64,000 bases of DNA, taken from Sialis fuliginosa (Eukaryota; Arthropoda; Insecta; Megaloptera; Sialidae). The notes below the pieces were generated by a model that was given only the letters and a program-made list of their open reading frames with translations, did no database searches and had not been told where the DNA came from. A program made the position numbers and the translations under genes. The DNA lies in contig OY540812.1 of the NCBI GenBank assembly GCA_961205875.1, positions 34,419,098 to 34,483,097 of the forward strand. Direction: 5' to 3'. Below, piece after piece: positions 54,123 to 64,000 of this stretch. The stretch's first letter is position 1. Every line of letters starts with the position of its first letter.

Positions 54123-54829
54123 TTATTTTATTGTGGTTAAGGTGTATATTTTTAGTTTAAGATATTATATCGTGCCAGTGACAAGGCGCCCTGTCATCAC
54201 GAGACTCCCAGTACGGCTCTAGAGAGAGCATTAATAACGTTATCTTACTTTATTACAATAAGACCCCGTATAATGCGAGAGATACGTTCCAGGGGTTACC
54301 TTAACATTTAAATAATGGGGATAAGTGAAATAACAGTTAAATAACGATTAAAAAAATTATAATAAATTATTGCGCCCTCTTTCAAGCTATTTTATAATAA
54401 ACTAGCGCATTGGATCCATTGTTATCCGAGGATATAAATTTAATCTGTAATAAACCTATTAAACATTGTTTTCACTTATCGCTAACTATTTACACAGTGC
54501 ATCTTGTTTTTTTTCGATTTCGTGAAATTTACACAAAATATCCACAAATTATACACCCAAACCTTCCTCGTGAAATACTGTATCCATTAAAGAAAACCGA
54601 AATAAAATCCGTTCAGTAGTTACTGAGAAAATCGTGCTCAGATAGACAGACAAAGAAACAGACGCGATAAGGGACTTTGTTTTATAATATGTATAGATAA
54701 CATATTTTTGATAATTTTAGACGCTGAGTAAAAATGGTATAATAAAACAAAAATATTTTCACACGCGTTTTCAAATTTGTCACCCATAATAAGTACCTTG
54801 TTCGCTCTTATGTCCCTGCACCATGGCCC

Positions 54830-55030
54830 CCATATCCTATCACGGGTCTCCAGACTAGAATTTTTGGCAGGTCCCTTCCCGCTAAGGAATCTAAGAAGTT
54901 TTTTTTAATGAACAAAAAAAGTTTTTTGACGCGCTGTCACCTTTAGTCCCGGGCCTCCAGACTAGAGTTTCTCTTTGTGGGGACCATGCCCTGCACACAT
55001 AGCCGGTCTTTGTAAGTCTAACGCCCTGGA
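54830..55030. repeat. Repeat with duplicated GGGTCTCCAGACTAGA word
   Basis: CGGGTCTCCAGACTAGAATT (about 54842) and CGGGCCTCCAGACTAGAGTT (about 54951) are direct copies about 109 bp apart, in GC-richer DNA than the surroundings. Possibly hAT-related ends. Unassigned. Confidence 0.4.
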
Positions 55031-55592
55031 CGAGATTTACCCCCCTCCCTTCCTCTGAGACGATCAGTTCATCAAATATACTATTAAAAATACATTTCTT
55101 TACCTTAATTGAAAAAAATTTTTTTTTAAATCAAAACAGCAAGAATAAAAGGGTCCTAAATTATACGAATGGTTAATCTGTACTCAAATTATTACATATA
55201 TTTTTTAAATATATTGCACTCGCTACGTCAATTTGTTTCGAAGATATTATTCAAGATTTTCTGGGTTGCTGAATAAGGATTAGTTAGTTAGCAGCTAATC
55301 AATTTTACTTAAAAAAATATATTTTTACTAACATTGTAAATTTTTAGCAATATTTCTTTGCAAAATCGATAAAAAAATTTAATTATAAAGATTAAAAAAA
55401 ATTAAGTTTACTCAAAAATTGCAACCTGTACACTGATTTTAAACAAAAAAAGTCACTTTCGCCCCCCTCCTAAAAGCCGGCACTGCTTGCAAATCACTAT
55501 AATTCGAATACATATTTATTATATAAGTTCGTCAACCCCCCTATAAACTACACTATCAGGCCACTGTTATTCTCTGGAACTTTTTCACATAG

Positions 55593-55806
55593 ATGACAAA
55601 GACGCAGAATACGAGTTTGATACACTTTCTCTGTCTAAGAACGTTCCAGATTCCGTGTGTAATCTAGTGTTTCGGTTTCTTAGTGGACAGAGAGGTCGAT
55701 ATTGTCCAGCGCGGTACAATAATGATGCTATTTCTCTTAGGTATTGTGATTGTACGAATGTGTTCAACGAAGACAGTCTTATGCAACTGTTCTCAAAATA
55801 CACCAG
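55593..55806 (+). CDS. Candidate internal exon of an unrecognised gene
   Basis: 214 nt, open throughout in one frame (2 nt, 70 codons, 2 nt), from acceptor CTTTTTCACATAG to donor ACCAG followed by GTATCT. Translation includes EYEFDTLSLSKNVPDSVCNL, GQRGRYCPARYNNDAISLRY and CDCTNVFNEDSLMQLFSKYT: acidic, with four cysteines and a CDC motif. Base composition is clearly richer in GC than its flanks. I do not recognise the family. The minus strand is also open here, but its splice sites are poor. It could be an exon of a gene nested upstream of FHOD, or a captured fragment. Confidence 0.4.
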
Positions 55807-56636
55807 GTATCTTGTTTTATATGGGTACTTTTTTGTAAATTGTAATACATCGCGATCAGGCTCGTACAGGTAACAATCATTATTATTAAAATTATCTACA
55901 ATAATAGTTTCTCATGTATGTTAAACCAACACAACTCTCTCTGAAAATTTTAATTAATATTATATTAATTATTATTTATTTATAAATTATTATAACAATT
56001 TTTAACATTAATTATTATAATACATAACATTATGTACATTGTTCATATTATAATAAAATTTTATCTATTCAATTTTCACCTGTGCGGTTAAGTGGCCAAG
56101 ACAATGGTTTTAAAATTTTGGATTGCAAGCAAAAATGTTTGGGACGATTGTGCTGAAATTTAATATGAAAAAATATGTGACAATTAAATTAAAACTATTT
56201 AAAATTAACTAATAAACTCACACTGTCATTATTTCTGTATACCTACAGATTCATTATTCTCTGGATTGTTGACAATGCATTACTGAATCTAGAAATATAT
56301 AATAATCTGTAGTTGAGTTTATCAGTTCATTATTGCGAGGTTGCCACGTTAAATAGTTTTAATTGACACATATTTTTTAGGAATTTTATGTAATTTCTCG
56401 CAGACGTTAATATTAGTGATATTTTTCCATACGTATATCATTTAGAAATTGCAAGAGTCTCAAAGAAACAGAAATCAATTCGGGCTGTCAGAACTCTTAC
56501 TATGAGTATCTCCAAAAAAAATCACTAGATCGCATAATATACATACAGAAAGGTATTTTTCCGTGCTCTGATATCGAGTATTATAAAGAATAAAGAATTT
56601 GCTCTAGAGAAAAAGCTTCCATGGAAGATGACACCT

Positions 56637-57725
56637 GACCAATAAAAATAAAAAGATAGAAATCACTTGAACTTAAAGTATTGTTAAAATTCCATAGTAG
56701 TCCGAAATATACGAATATTAAAAAGATATCTCATTTTTTGTATTTTTCAGTTTAAAAAATGATTTTACCCCAACCATTATTGGCACATTTTATTGTCGAA
56801 ATTGGTAACCCTTTTTTCCGACATTGTACTGTAGCAAAGTGTTCTGATTTGACATTCCTGGTTAGAGCATTTAATTATCTTGTGATCAGTGCAAAAATTT
56901 TTAACAAAGGGAAGCTACTTTTAAATTTACTGCCATTTGAAAAAAAATCAGTTTTTTGTGTCCCACCCGTCACACGGAAACATCAATAAGTTGAATTTAA
57001 CCATACACTATAAGAGCTATAATTTGCTAACATTCCAAAAGTAACAATTTATCTAAATTGTACCAGATGATGACTAAATTTAAAAAAAAATTATTTAAAT
57101 TCGTATATATCTTATGCAATTTTTACTCGTCCCGTCCGTCATAATATTTTAAGCTTCCCAAAAATATTTGTATTGATTTTTCACTACCTCTTTTTAGAAA
57201 ACAATAAGCGACATTATTCAAGTAGCGTACTAAAATAAAATTAGAGCTTTAGATGACATATTTGGTCAGAAATTCAACGTCAAGTATAAGTATCTAAAGA
57301 GAGGAGGGTAATTTGTGTCCCACCCGTCACACATACAAATCTATTAATTTAACAAGGTTAGGACAGATATTCACGTTTTTCACTTTACCATATCTTAAAA
57401 AATATATTTAGGAATGCTATCATAAGTACAGTACATATTATTTGCTTTATTTACACCATTAATTATTTAAATGTTTGTCAAAAAAATGTATCAAAACGCC
57501 CCACCCGTCAATAATGTAGATGCTATGTTATCACCACTGCTTTTAGACCGCTGATTTCCGTTTTTCACATTACCATATCTTTAAAAATATTTCTAGAAAT
57601 GCTATCATGAGTACAGTATGTATGCTTTTATTTACACCTTTAAGGATTTGAATGTTTGTCAAAAAATGTGTCAAAACGTTTCACCCGTCACCATTGCTAT
57701 TGCTGTCTACGACGTGTCAAATAGT
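56637..57725. repeat. 1-kb interspersed repeat, copy B, with internal duplication
   Basis: Counterpart of 48862-49960. Its last part (about 57376-57556: TTTTTCACTTTACCATATCT ... ACCGCTGATTTCC) is duplicated in tandem at about 57557-57725 with divergence. Phrase TGTCCCACCCGTCACAC occurs at 56958 and 57317, with shorter CACCCGTCA forms further on. The frame at 56759-56989 is not recognised. Confidence 0.7.
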
Positions 57726-57756
57726 TATAAAGCTCGTGATTTTGGTATCCGGCGAG

Positions 57757-58472
57757 TTTTTTGAAACACAATTTTTCGAAACACAGTTTTTCGAAACACA
57801 ATTTTTCGAAACACAATTTTTCGAATCACAATTTTTCGAATCACAATTCTTCGAATGAACAATTTTTCGAATGAACAATTATTCGAAAAAATTAAGTTTT
57901 GGCTTTTTTAAATTAAGTTTTACACAAAATTTGATAAAGGTAGAAATGAAAAAGAATAAAGAAAAAACAAAAGAATTCTACGCCTTGTTGTTCAAACTTT
58001 TATTTAGTAAATAAAATATAAAGTAAAGTAATATTTGGACATTTTACGAAATATGTTTAAGTTGTATTTGCATGTTTTTTGAAAGTTGGTTTATTAATAA
58101 ATTCAATTTAAGCGATTTTCTTTTGTTTTTTAAATCCCAATAAATGTTATTTTTGTCGCGTATGTTATTGTTAACATTAAACAAAATTAGTTTATTGATG
58201 TGAGGATTAGCCAGCCCTCTCACAAACTGCATATGTAAATATGTACTAACATATGCATGTATGTACCTAAATAAATTACATGGTTTTTTGTTTAATAAAT
58301 ATATCGTAAAATGTTATTTTTGTCGCGTAAATATTACTTTACTTAATATTTTTTTTACTTAATAAAATTTGAACAAAAAAAACATAAATTTTTCGAAAAA
58401 TTGTTCATTCAAAGAATTGTGATTCGGAAAATTGTGTTTCGAAAAATTGTGTTTCAAAAAATTTACACCAAA
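57757..58472. mobile_element. Foldback element with 15-bp terminal tandem repeats
   Basis: About eight copies of a 15- to 16-bp unit, TTTTTCGAAACACAA and variants (57757-57890), face inverted copies at about 58389-58470. The spacer is AT-rich with two TTATTTTTGTCGCGTA words. Tandem-repeat arms are FB-like. It interrupts the run of copy B repeats: flanks read CTCGTGATTTTGG on the left and CCCGTGATTTTAG on the right. Confidence 0.7.
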
Positions 58473-59317
58473 CCCGTGATTTTAGAGCAGTTAATGCTTT
58501 GCATTTCATGATGTACACTTATAACCACTGCTGGTCATTCATAAATATAATATAAACCATGCCATTGATTAGAACTGTCAGTGTCATTTATATTTAATAG
58601 CGTTATCTTAGTTTTTATTAGTTTTAAAGCATTATTAAATTCTTTATAATTCCTACATAAGAGATTTTTAATACTTATTTATACGTAGTTCGATTTGCTA
58701 AATTAAAGCCTCCTCTGTCACTTCAAATGTCTGCATCTTTGAAATACATAAACAATGTCGTCGCGAACAAAGAAAACAACATTGTGTATATATAAGACAC
58801 AAATAAGGCTGTCTCTATTTTGCTTAGGTGTAATTTTTTTACCTGGCTACAGTTACCTTGATCTTCTTTGTGTTTTCGTAAAAAATAAAGGCGCAAGTTA
58901 AAACGAGATAAATTGATATTTTTTATTGAATTTTAATAGCCTATCGTACTTCTACATTGTTCATTCTCTGTGAAGTTTAAAAGTGCCTTGATCTTCATAT
59001 TTTTTCTTTGGCTTCTCGGTATTAAAAAGAGATGGTTACTTGTTTGAATGCACTAAAGAACTGTCTATTTCTTTTTAGTATGATTTTAGTTTTATACGAT
59101 TGTACCGAGTAAGTAGTACAAATTAAAATAGGTATTACCCGTATTACCTACTATTGTAAATCTTTTTATTAAAAAAAAAATAACCCGGAAGTTTTAGTTA
59201 TAATACCAAAATATGTTAACAACAATTAAATAAAGAGTGGAAGTAATATGAAATTGAAGAGTAACTTTTTCAACGATTGTAAACTGCTTTTGAATCGCAC
59301 ACACTATTTTATTAAAG

Positions 59318-60172
59318 AACTAGCTGTGCCCGCGGCTTCGTTCGCGTGGACACGGAATTATTGTTTAGAATTTTTGAAAAATATAGTTGATTTAACAAAA
59401 AGTATAAAATAATTTTTGTTATGAGCCGAGAGTAAGAATGCCGGCCGAGCACATGCGAATCTTTCCCTCTACCACGCTACGACGCGACGTGGCACTTATT
59501 TAGTTCGTGCGTTATTAATAATATTTTACCGTATATAACTTATTTAAAGTTATTTCCTAAACTATACGACCAAATTAGATGTTGTAAAGAGTAAATTATA
59601 TCTACATTAACAGGGTGTCCACTTTTTGGAAATTCAGGGAAAAGCCTGAAGTGGTCAGGGAAAGTCAGGAAAATTATTAAATTTTTTTTGGAAAGTCAGG
59701 AAATTTATTATATCAGAGAAGTCAGTGAAGAAGAAAAAAGTGTATAAATTTCGATAAGGATTATTGTTTTGCAGGTCATAAGTCCACGTAAACAAAACTC
59801 AAATATTTCAAATTTTCTTTGTAACATAAAAGCAGTCATTGTGGCTTAAATATAAAAGTTAGACATATGGTGTCGCTGACTTTATTGTAGATCTTTTGGT
59901 TCTACACAGTTCTTTAAAACATTATTTTGTTCAATATTTAACGGTTTAGACAGCGTATTGCAAAAGAGCGCTCTAGCGAAATTTTTTTTCCGATTTGATT
60001 TACAATTATCGTCACTGCTTATTCCTTATGTTACCTAACATAACAAAATATATCCTATAACCTGACCAGAGAGCATATCTGAATAAAAAAAACACGTAAA
60101 TCGGATAAGTGATTCTCGAGTTATAAACGCACTAACGGACAGACAGACAGACGTTGAGCTTTATATACAGGG
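59318..60172. repeat. Interspersed repeat, second copy of the 16955-17465 family, with insertion
   Basis: Opens with AACTAGCTGTGCCCGCGGCT, TCGTTCGCGTGG, a start seen in many insect dispersed repeats. Between ATTATATCTACATTAA and ATTTCGATAAGGATTA it carries about 140 bp (CAGGGTGTCCACTTTTTGG, repeated GTCAGGAAA words) absent from the other copy, so one insertion can be read directly. Confidence 0.6.
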
Positions 60173-62440
60173 TGTCAAAAATGTTCCGAGGCGGTCGATT
60201 ATTTCGAATGGTACATACAGCATCGAAAAACAAAAAAATACGTGTTTAATTTTTTTGAAAAAGCTATTCAACTACATCGAACTCGACCCCCTACCCCCAC
60301 CCAGAGGGGGTGGGGGAAACTTTGATATTTTAAATGTAAAGTCCCATTTTTATTGCGGATTCGGATTTGGCGTCAAAAAATATGTCACTTTTGCCTGAAA
60401 CATTTTTTTGTATTCGGGGCAGATGGTGCTGTAATGAAAAGAAAAATTTTGTAATAGAAATTATCAATGAAGTATTAATAAAAACGAGGCTTTGGCCCTA
60501 AAAAAGAAGCGCCCAGGGGCAAAGCCCCTAGTATATAAATAACCTATTTTAAATTTCTTAAATCTTGTCAAATAATAGATAAAAAGGTAAAAGATACGTT
60601 AAACATGTGGTTTTTAGAATCATACTTCCCTTGAATCGAAGATGTTTGGAACATTTAATCTGAAATATACCTACTGCATAACGGCATTTAGAAATATGTC
60701 TACAATAACAAACTTGATCAAAGAACGGTGCTATTTTTACTTCTGCAAAGCTGCATCTTATTTCGTAACAGTTTCATAATTCAAATTAGAAAACGCTAGC
60801 GAACGGGAACGACAAAAGCCGACCCACGACTTCCTACTTATTCCAGAAATATATCTGCAGATACCTGCCTTGTAACTATGTAAACAAACATTAGGTATAA
60901 ACATTATGTATATATAATATATTTCACGTAAAACACATTTTTTAAATCTGTAAAAATACTTTCGTGCTATGCAAAATAAGCATACTGAAATATGTGTTAA
61001 AATTAAAAATATCTACATGATGTACATTTTTCTATGCACATGTTATAATCGAGTTTTGCTCCTCGCCATATCGAAGATACCAGAAGCTTTGTGATCGTTT
61101 TAAAATGAGAAATAAAATTGCCCTCCAATTTCTAAATTTTAAATTGATCTTTTTGTTTCAGGTCAAGACAAACATATTTATATATTAATGAAACTTGGTT
61201 GGTTGGGCCTGGCTTGAGGACGGTCTCATTTCAAAATCATCACAACACATATGACATACATACAAACAGTTTTACAAAAATAAAGGTTTTACAAAAACTT
61301 TTATTGTTAATCAAAGACAAGCATGATTTCATTATTAATAATTTAATAAAACAAAAACAATTGAAGAAAATTTCAAGTCCTAATTTTAAGTGAATGTTCT
61401 GTACCACAAAGTATTTATTTTCCAGGGATGTCAACTTGAAATATGTTAAACTTTATTAGTTATTACAGCTTGAAAAGGTCTTTTTAGCAATTTTTTTCAG
61501 TGTAGTGGATAAACAAATGATTTTTTTTCAAAATGGAAGTTGTAGAAAATTTTATAGCGAATAACTTTTATTTGAAACTTTTTTTGTATAATACTTATAA
61601 TACCTCTATTTAACAAAAAACAGAAAATCTAAAGAATTTTGCAATTGAGCCATGGTTACCCGACGCAAACAACCAAAATCGCAGCAAACTTAGGGTATTA
61701 TACTATACCACATTTGTAACAAATCCTGTAAGTAGCAAAACTACCTCAAAAAAACCTGTTTTAGCTTCCACAGCTTGGACTAAATTATTTTAGTATAAAG
61801 AAAAGTTGTTATTATAAATTTTACGATTTGAGTCATCGGTGCCGTGTAAATGGGGGTTAAAATCATGAGTTTTATGCGCGCGGTAAAATTTGCGTTTTTG
61901 TCAAATATCGCTTAGCGACTATTTGCACGTGAAAAAATTGAAGAGCAGAAAATTCTCAATAGTCCATTAAAGAATTCAACTTTGCATATTAGAACGCTTG
62001 AACAGATCAATTTGACATTTTCAAAATACATGGAAAATAGTCTTTTAAAGATTTTTCAGCGGATTATTTCTAAAATAACGAATTTTCAGAAAAAAATGTT
62101 TCAGTCATGGTTTCGAGGGCGCTAAACATAGACATTATGGAGTGACTATAAAAAGATCATCTGGATGGGTTTTTAAGTTCAACTTTTCTTTTTCAAATCT
62201 AGACCCATATTTTTTATTGCAGATTCGTAATTTACGGGAGAAAATAAACAACTTTAGTCTGAAACATTTTTTTTAATGTTAATTTTCTACGATATGGAGC
62301 TTTCATTGTCTTGACAAAAAGAAATTTCTGGATTTTCAATAATTTTTTACTCGAAAACTATAATTTTTTAAGAAATATCACAAAATTAAATAAATAAAAA
62401 AATAAAAATAAAAATTAAATTAATTTTATAAATAACATAC

Positions 62441-62471
62441 CTGATATTTGTTAGTACCTTCACCGTCACAC
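62441..62471 (-). CDS. Candidate alternative 5' micro-exon of FHOD
   Basis: 31 nt between a strong acceptor (TTTTTGTTTCAG) and donor (CAG followed by GTATGT) on the minus strand. In the frame that ends in phase 0 it encodes CDGEGTNKYQ and could splice directly to FHOD exon 2 (which starts LDDCALQ in phase 0), replacing exon 1. A second frame (VTVKVLTNI) is also open. No first exon is visible in the 1.5 kb left above it. It could equally belong to another minus-strand gene or be chance. Confidence 0.35.
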
Positions 62472-62754
62472 CTGAAACAAAAATAAGATAAACTTAATAC
62501 TTAATAGTACAGGCAACGAAGGGATTCAAATAGAACAAATTCGGAGTGCAATGAAATTTGGTACCATAATAGTACGTCTGTACACAAAAGTTCCCATCCA
62601 CAGGCCTTGTGTAAAAAATTACAACCGTTTGAAATTTATTTTAGTTTTTATTGATAATTTCAAGACAAATAAAGATACTGACTGAGATGTGCCTTACATT
62701 AAAATTTTCAAAAATATTTGGTTTACAACTATATTTCAAAATTTCTTTCAACGT

Positions 62755-63180
62755 GTCTAGGGGAGACCGGGGTATTGTGGGCCACGGGGAATCGCGAGCC
62801 AGCGCCATCTTTTTTTTCCTAGTGAATCATGACAGCTGCGAACGACTGTCATCGACTTGTCTCATGATAAGCTAATATTTCCATGATCAGTAAACGTGCG
62901 CACCCGCATCGTTATTTTGCTCTGTCAACAAATAAAAATTTGTTGTTCTCGAAGTATCATTTTCACTTCGTGTGTGGTCTATTATTGTGATACATCTCTG
63001 TGAATCCACGCAGGTAACTATGTTTATAATATTCGTGTCACTTCAAGCTTTCGAAATAAAAAAGAAATTTTGCATGAAGTTAGCATTGCGTAATTTATTT
63101 GCGGCTATTTTGTAAAAATAGGGGTTCGGGGAATTGTGAGCTACTTTTCGCGGGGAACTGTGATCCACTCGGTTTTTGAC
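62755..63180. repeat. GC-richer repeat with GGGGAATTGTGAGC words
   Basis: GGGGAGACCGGGGTATTGTG, GGGCCACGGGGAATCGCGAG near 62760 and CGGGGAATTGTGAGC, GGGGAACTGTGATCCAC near 63127-63166: imperfect direct repeats of one phrase around about 330 bp. Probably a DNA-transposon end region. No right terminus found. Confidence 0.4.
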
Positions 63181-63255
63181 ATTTAACGAGCTAACTTCAC
63201 TTGTTTGATGTTTCTTTATGATTGTTTATGCAAAATGTAAGCACTTAGGGATGTA

Positions 63256-63602
63256 GATATTTTATCGATATTTAAAAATATCGATATTTTTTGCTGACGA
63301 TATCGATATTTTGCGATAATGTTTTTATCGCTGATTTTATCGATATCCGATATTTTTAAAAATATCGAATATCGATAAAAAAATATCAATTATCGATATT
63401 CTTAAATGACATTTTTCTTTATTTGTTCAATACTTGAATTTTTTGTAAAATACGAATCAATGAACAAAATTTTTTCTATCGATATATCAAAATATCGATA
63501 TTTTTCAACGATATTCATCGGCTACTTGATTTTTAGTGACGATAAATATCGATATTTTTTTATTCAACGATAAATATCGATATTTTTAAAAAATATCGTA
63601 CA
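63256..63602. repeat. ATCGATATTT-rich palindromic repeat cluster
   Basis: Dense ATCGATATTT, AAATATCGAT and TATCGATAAA words in both orientations across about 350 bp, able to fold in many registers. Local and simple, with no coding potential. Confidence 0.7.
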
Positions 63603-64000
63603 TCCTGATTTTATTTTTAGTCCAGGAACATTAGGTTTTCACTGGGGAAAAATTAGCAATAAGCTGAATTTTTGTATACACCTTCATTTTGTCTTTATAA
63701 ATATGGTACCAAAAGTCCCCAACAATCCCATGCGAGCATACTTTTTTACAACCCACAAAAGGTGCTAACAATTAGTTTTAAGTAAATATCTCTGTATCTA
63801 TTGGTTCTATGACTAAAATAGTTATTATCAAATATAAAGTTTAGAAAAATACCTACAAATAAAGATCTTACAACTTTTTTCGTACAAGTAATCGTTTTCG
63901 CTTATTAAGAGGGTTTTCTAATCTAAAAATGTGAAAATAATTTTTTTTTTGCATTTTATCAATAAACAGGTTTTCAAAAATATGTGTTCAAAACCCTATA

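Larger units (their letters stand above)
53949..54163. mobile_element. Penelope-like terminal repeat palindrome with two opposed hammerhead-like motifs
   Basis: Order: CTGGAAAAACGGAGAAACTG, TGGTTTCTAGTCA, then an inverted pair of about 90-bp arms (CTTAAACTAAAAATATACAC... and complement). Each arm ends at the centre in a hammerhead-like unit, on the minus strand at about 54020-54072 and the plus strand at 54069-54122. Hammerheads with a very short stem III are known in Penelope-like retroelement terminal repeats. No reverse transcriptase remains here. Confidence 0.6.
36949..62440. other. Region upstream of the FHOD start: repeats, one orphan exon candidate
   Basis: No FHOD coding sequence is recognised between the first coding exon and the 62.4 kb candidate. 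Named elements lie at 37215-38034, 38733-39120, 39965-40300, 43364-43895, 44683-45372, 45836-46015, 47333-48127, 48862-49960, 50034-50277, 50631-50938, 53949-54163, 56637-57725, 57757-58472 and 59318-60172. Stretches such as 40400-42100, 52000-53900 and 60200-62400 hold AT-rich DNA and repeat debris in which I see no gene. Confidence 0.7.

Noticed and set aside
55585-55803. Minus-strand frame over the orphan exon
   Set aside because: Open, but flanked by poor splice sites and ends directly in a stop; the plus strand has consistent acceptor, donor and phase.
56759-56989. 76-codon frame in the 1-kb repeat
   Set aside because: Copy A of the same repeat has it broken; no recognised domain.
57652-57858. 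Frame with FFETQ repeats as a possible repeat protein
   Set aside because: It is produced by a 15-bp DNA tandem repeat in a foldback arm, ends where units change to 16 bp, and lacks a start or splice context.

Overview
This 64 kb window is AT-rich eukaryotic nuclear DNA, most likely from an insect. The evidence is spliced genes with clear GT-AG introns, short TTAGG tracts, and a very dense load of small DNA transposons (hAT, mariner/pogo, piggyBac-like, Harbinger-like and foldback types). Nothing points to bacterial, viral or organellar sequence. I could not fix the order from sequence alone.

Two genes are certain and converge tail to tail near 2.7-2.9 kb. On the plus strand, 2003-2185 is the last exon of an ER-resident FKBP14-type peptidyl-prolyl isomerase (EF-hand plus HDEL); the rest lies left of the window. 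On the minus strand is an FHOD-family formin (Fhos in Drosophila). I reconstructed 12 coding exons from 36948 down to 2957. They join in phase without a stop: 3711 nt, 1236 residues, covering the N-terminal GTPase-binding region, the FH3/DID-like repeat region, a proline-rich FH1, a full FH2 and a C-terminal autoregulatory tail. A 31-nt candidate exon at 62441-62471 on the same strand may be an alternative 5' exon. A separate 214-nt candidate exon on the plus strand at 55593-55806 belongs to no gene I recognise.

Almost everything else is intronic or intergenic repeat. 1-2002 is an FKBP14 intron with a hAT-like MITE. 3031-11849 is the last FHOD intron, 8.8 kb, carrying foldback, mariner, Harbinger-like, piggyBac-like and hAT elements. 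12-29 kb holds most FHOD exons with inverted-repeat elements between them, including a 2.4 kb foldback packed with AGGTCA motifs at 24430-26802. 29-36.8 kb is the first FHOD intron (dead mariner, Mutator-like foldback with TTAGG tracts, hAT elements). 37-64 kb is upstream of the FHOD start and mostly repeats, including a head-to-head pair of hammerhead-ribozyme-like motifs at 53949-54163.

Functionally, the formin would assemble and bundle actin under autoinhibition released by Rho-family and ROCK input, and the FKBP would act in ER protein folding. I see no link between the two beyond adjacency. The most unusual signals are the opposed hammerhead-like motifs in a Penelope-like terminal repeat, the AGGTCA-dense foldback, a hAT element carrying a near-exact copy of its own flank, and the two candidate exons.
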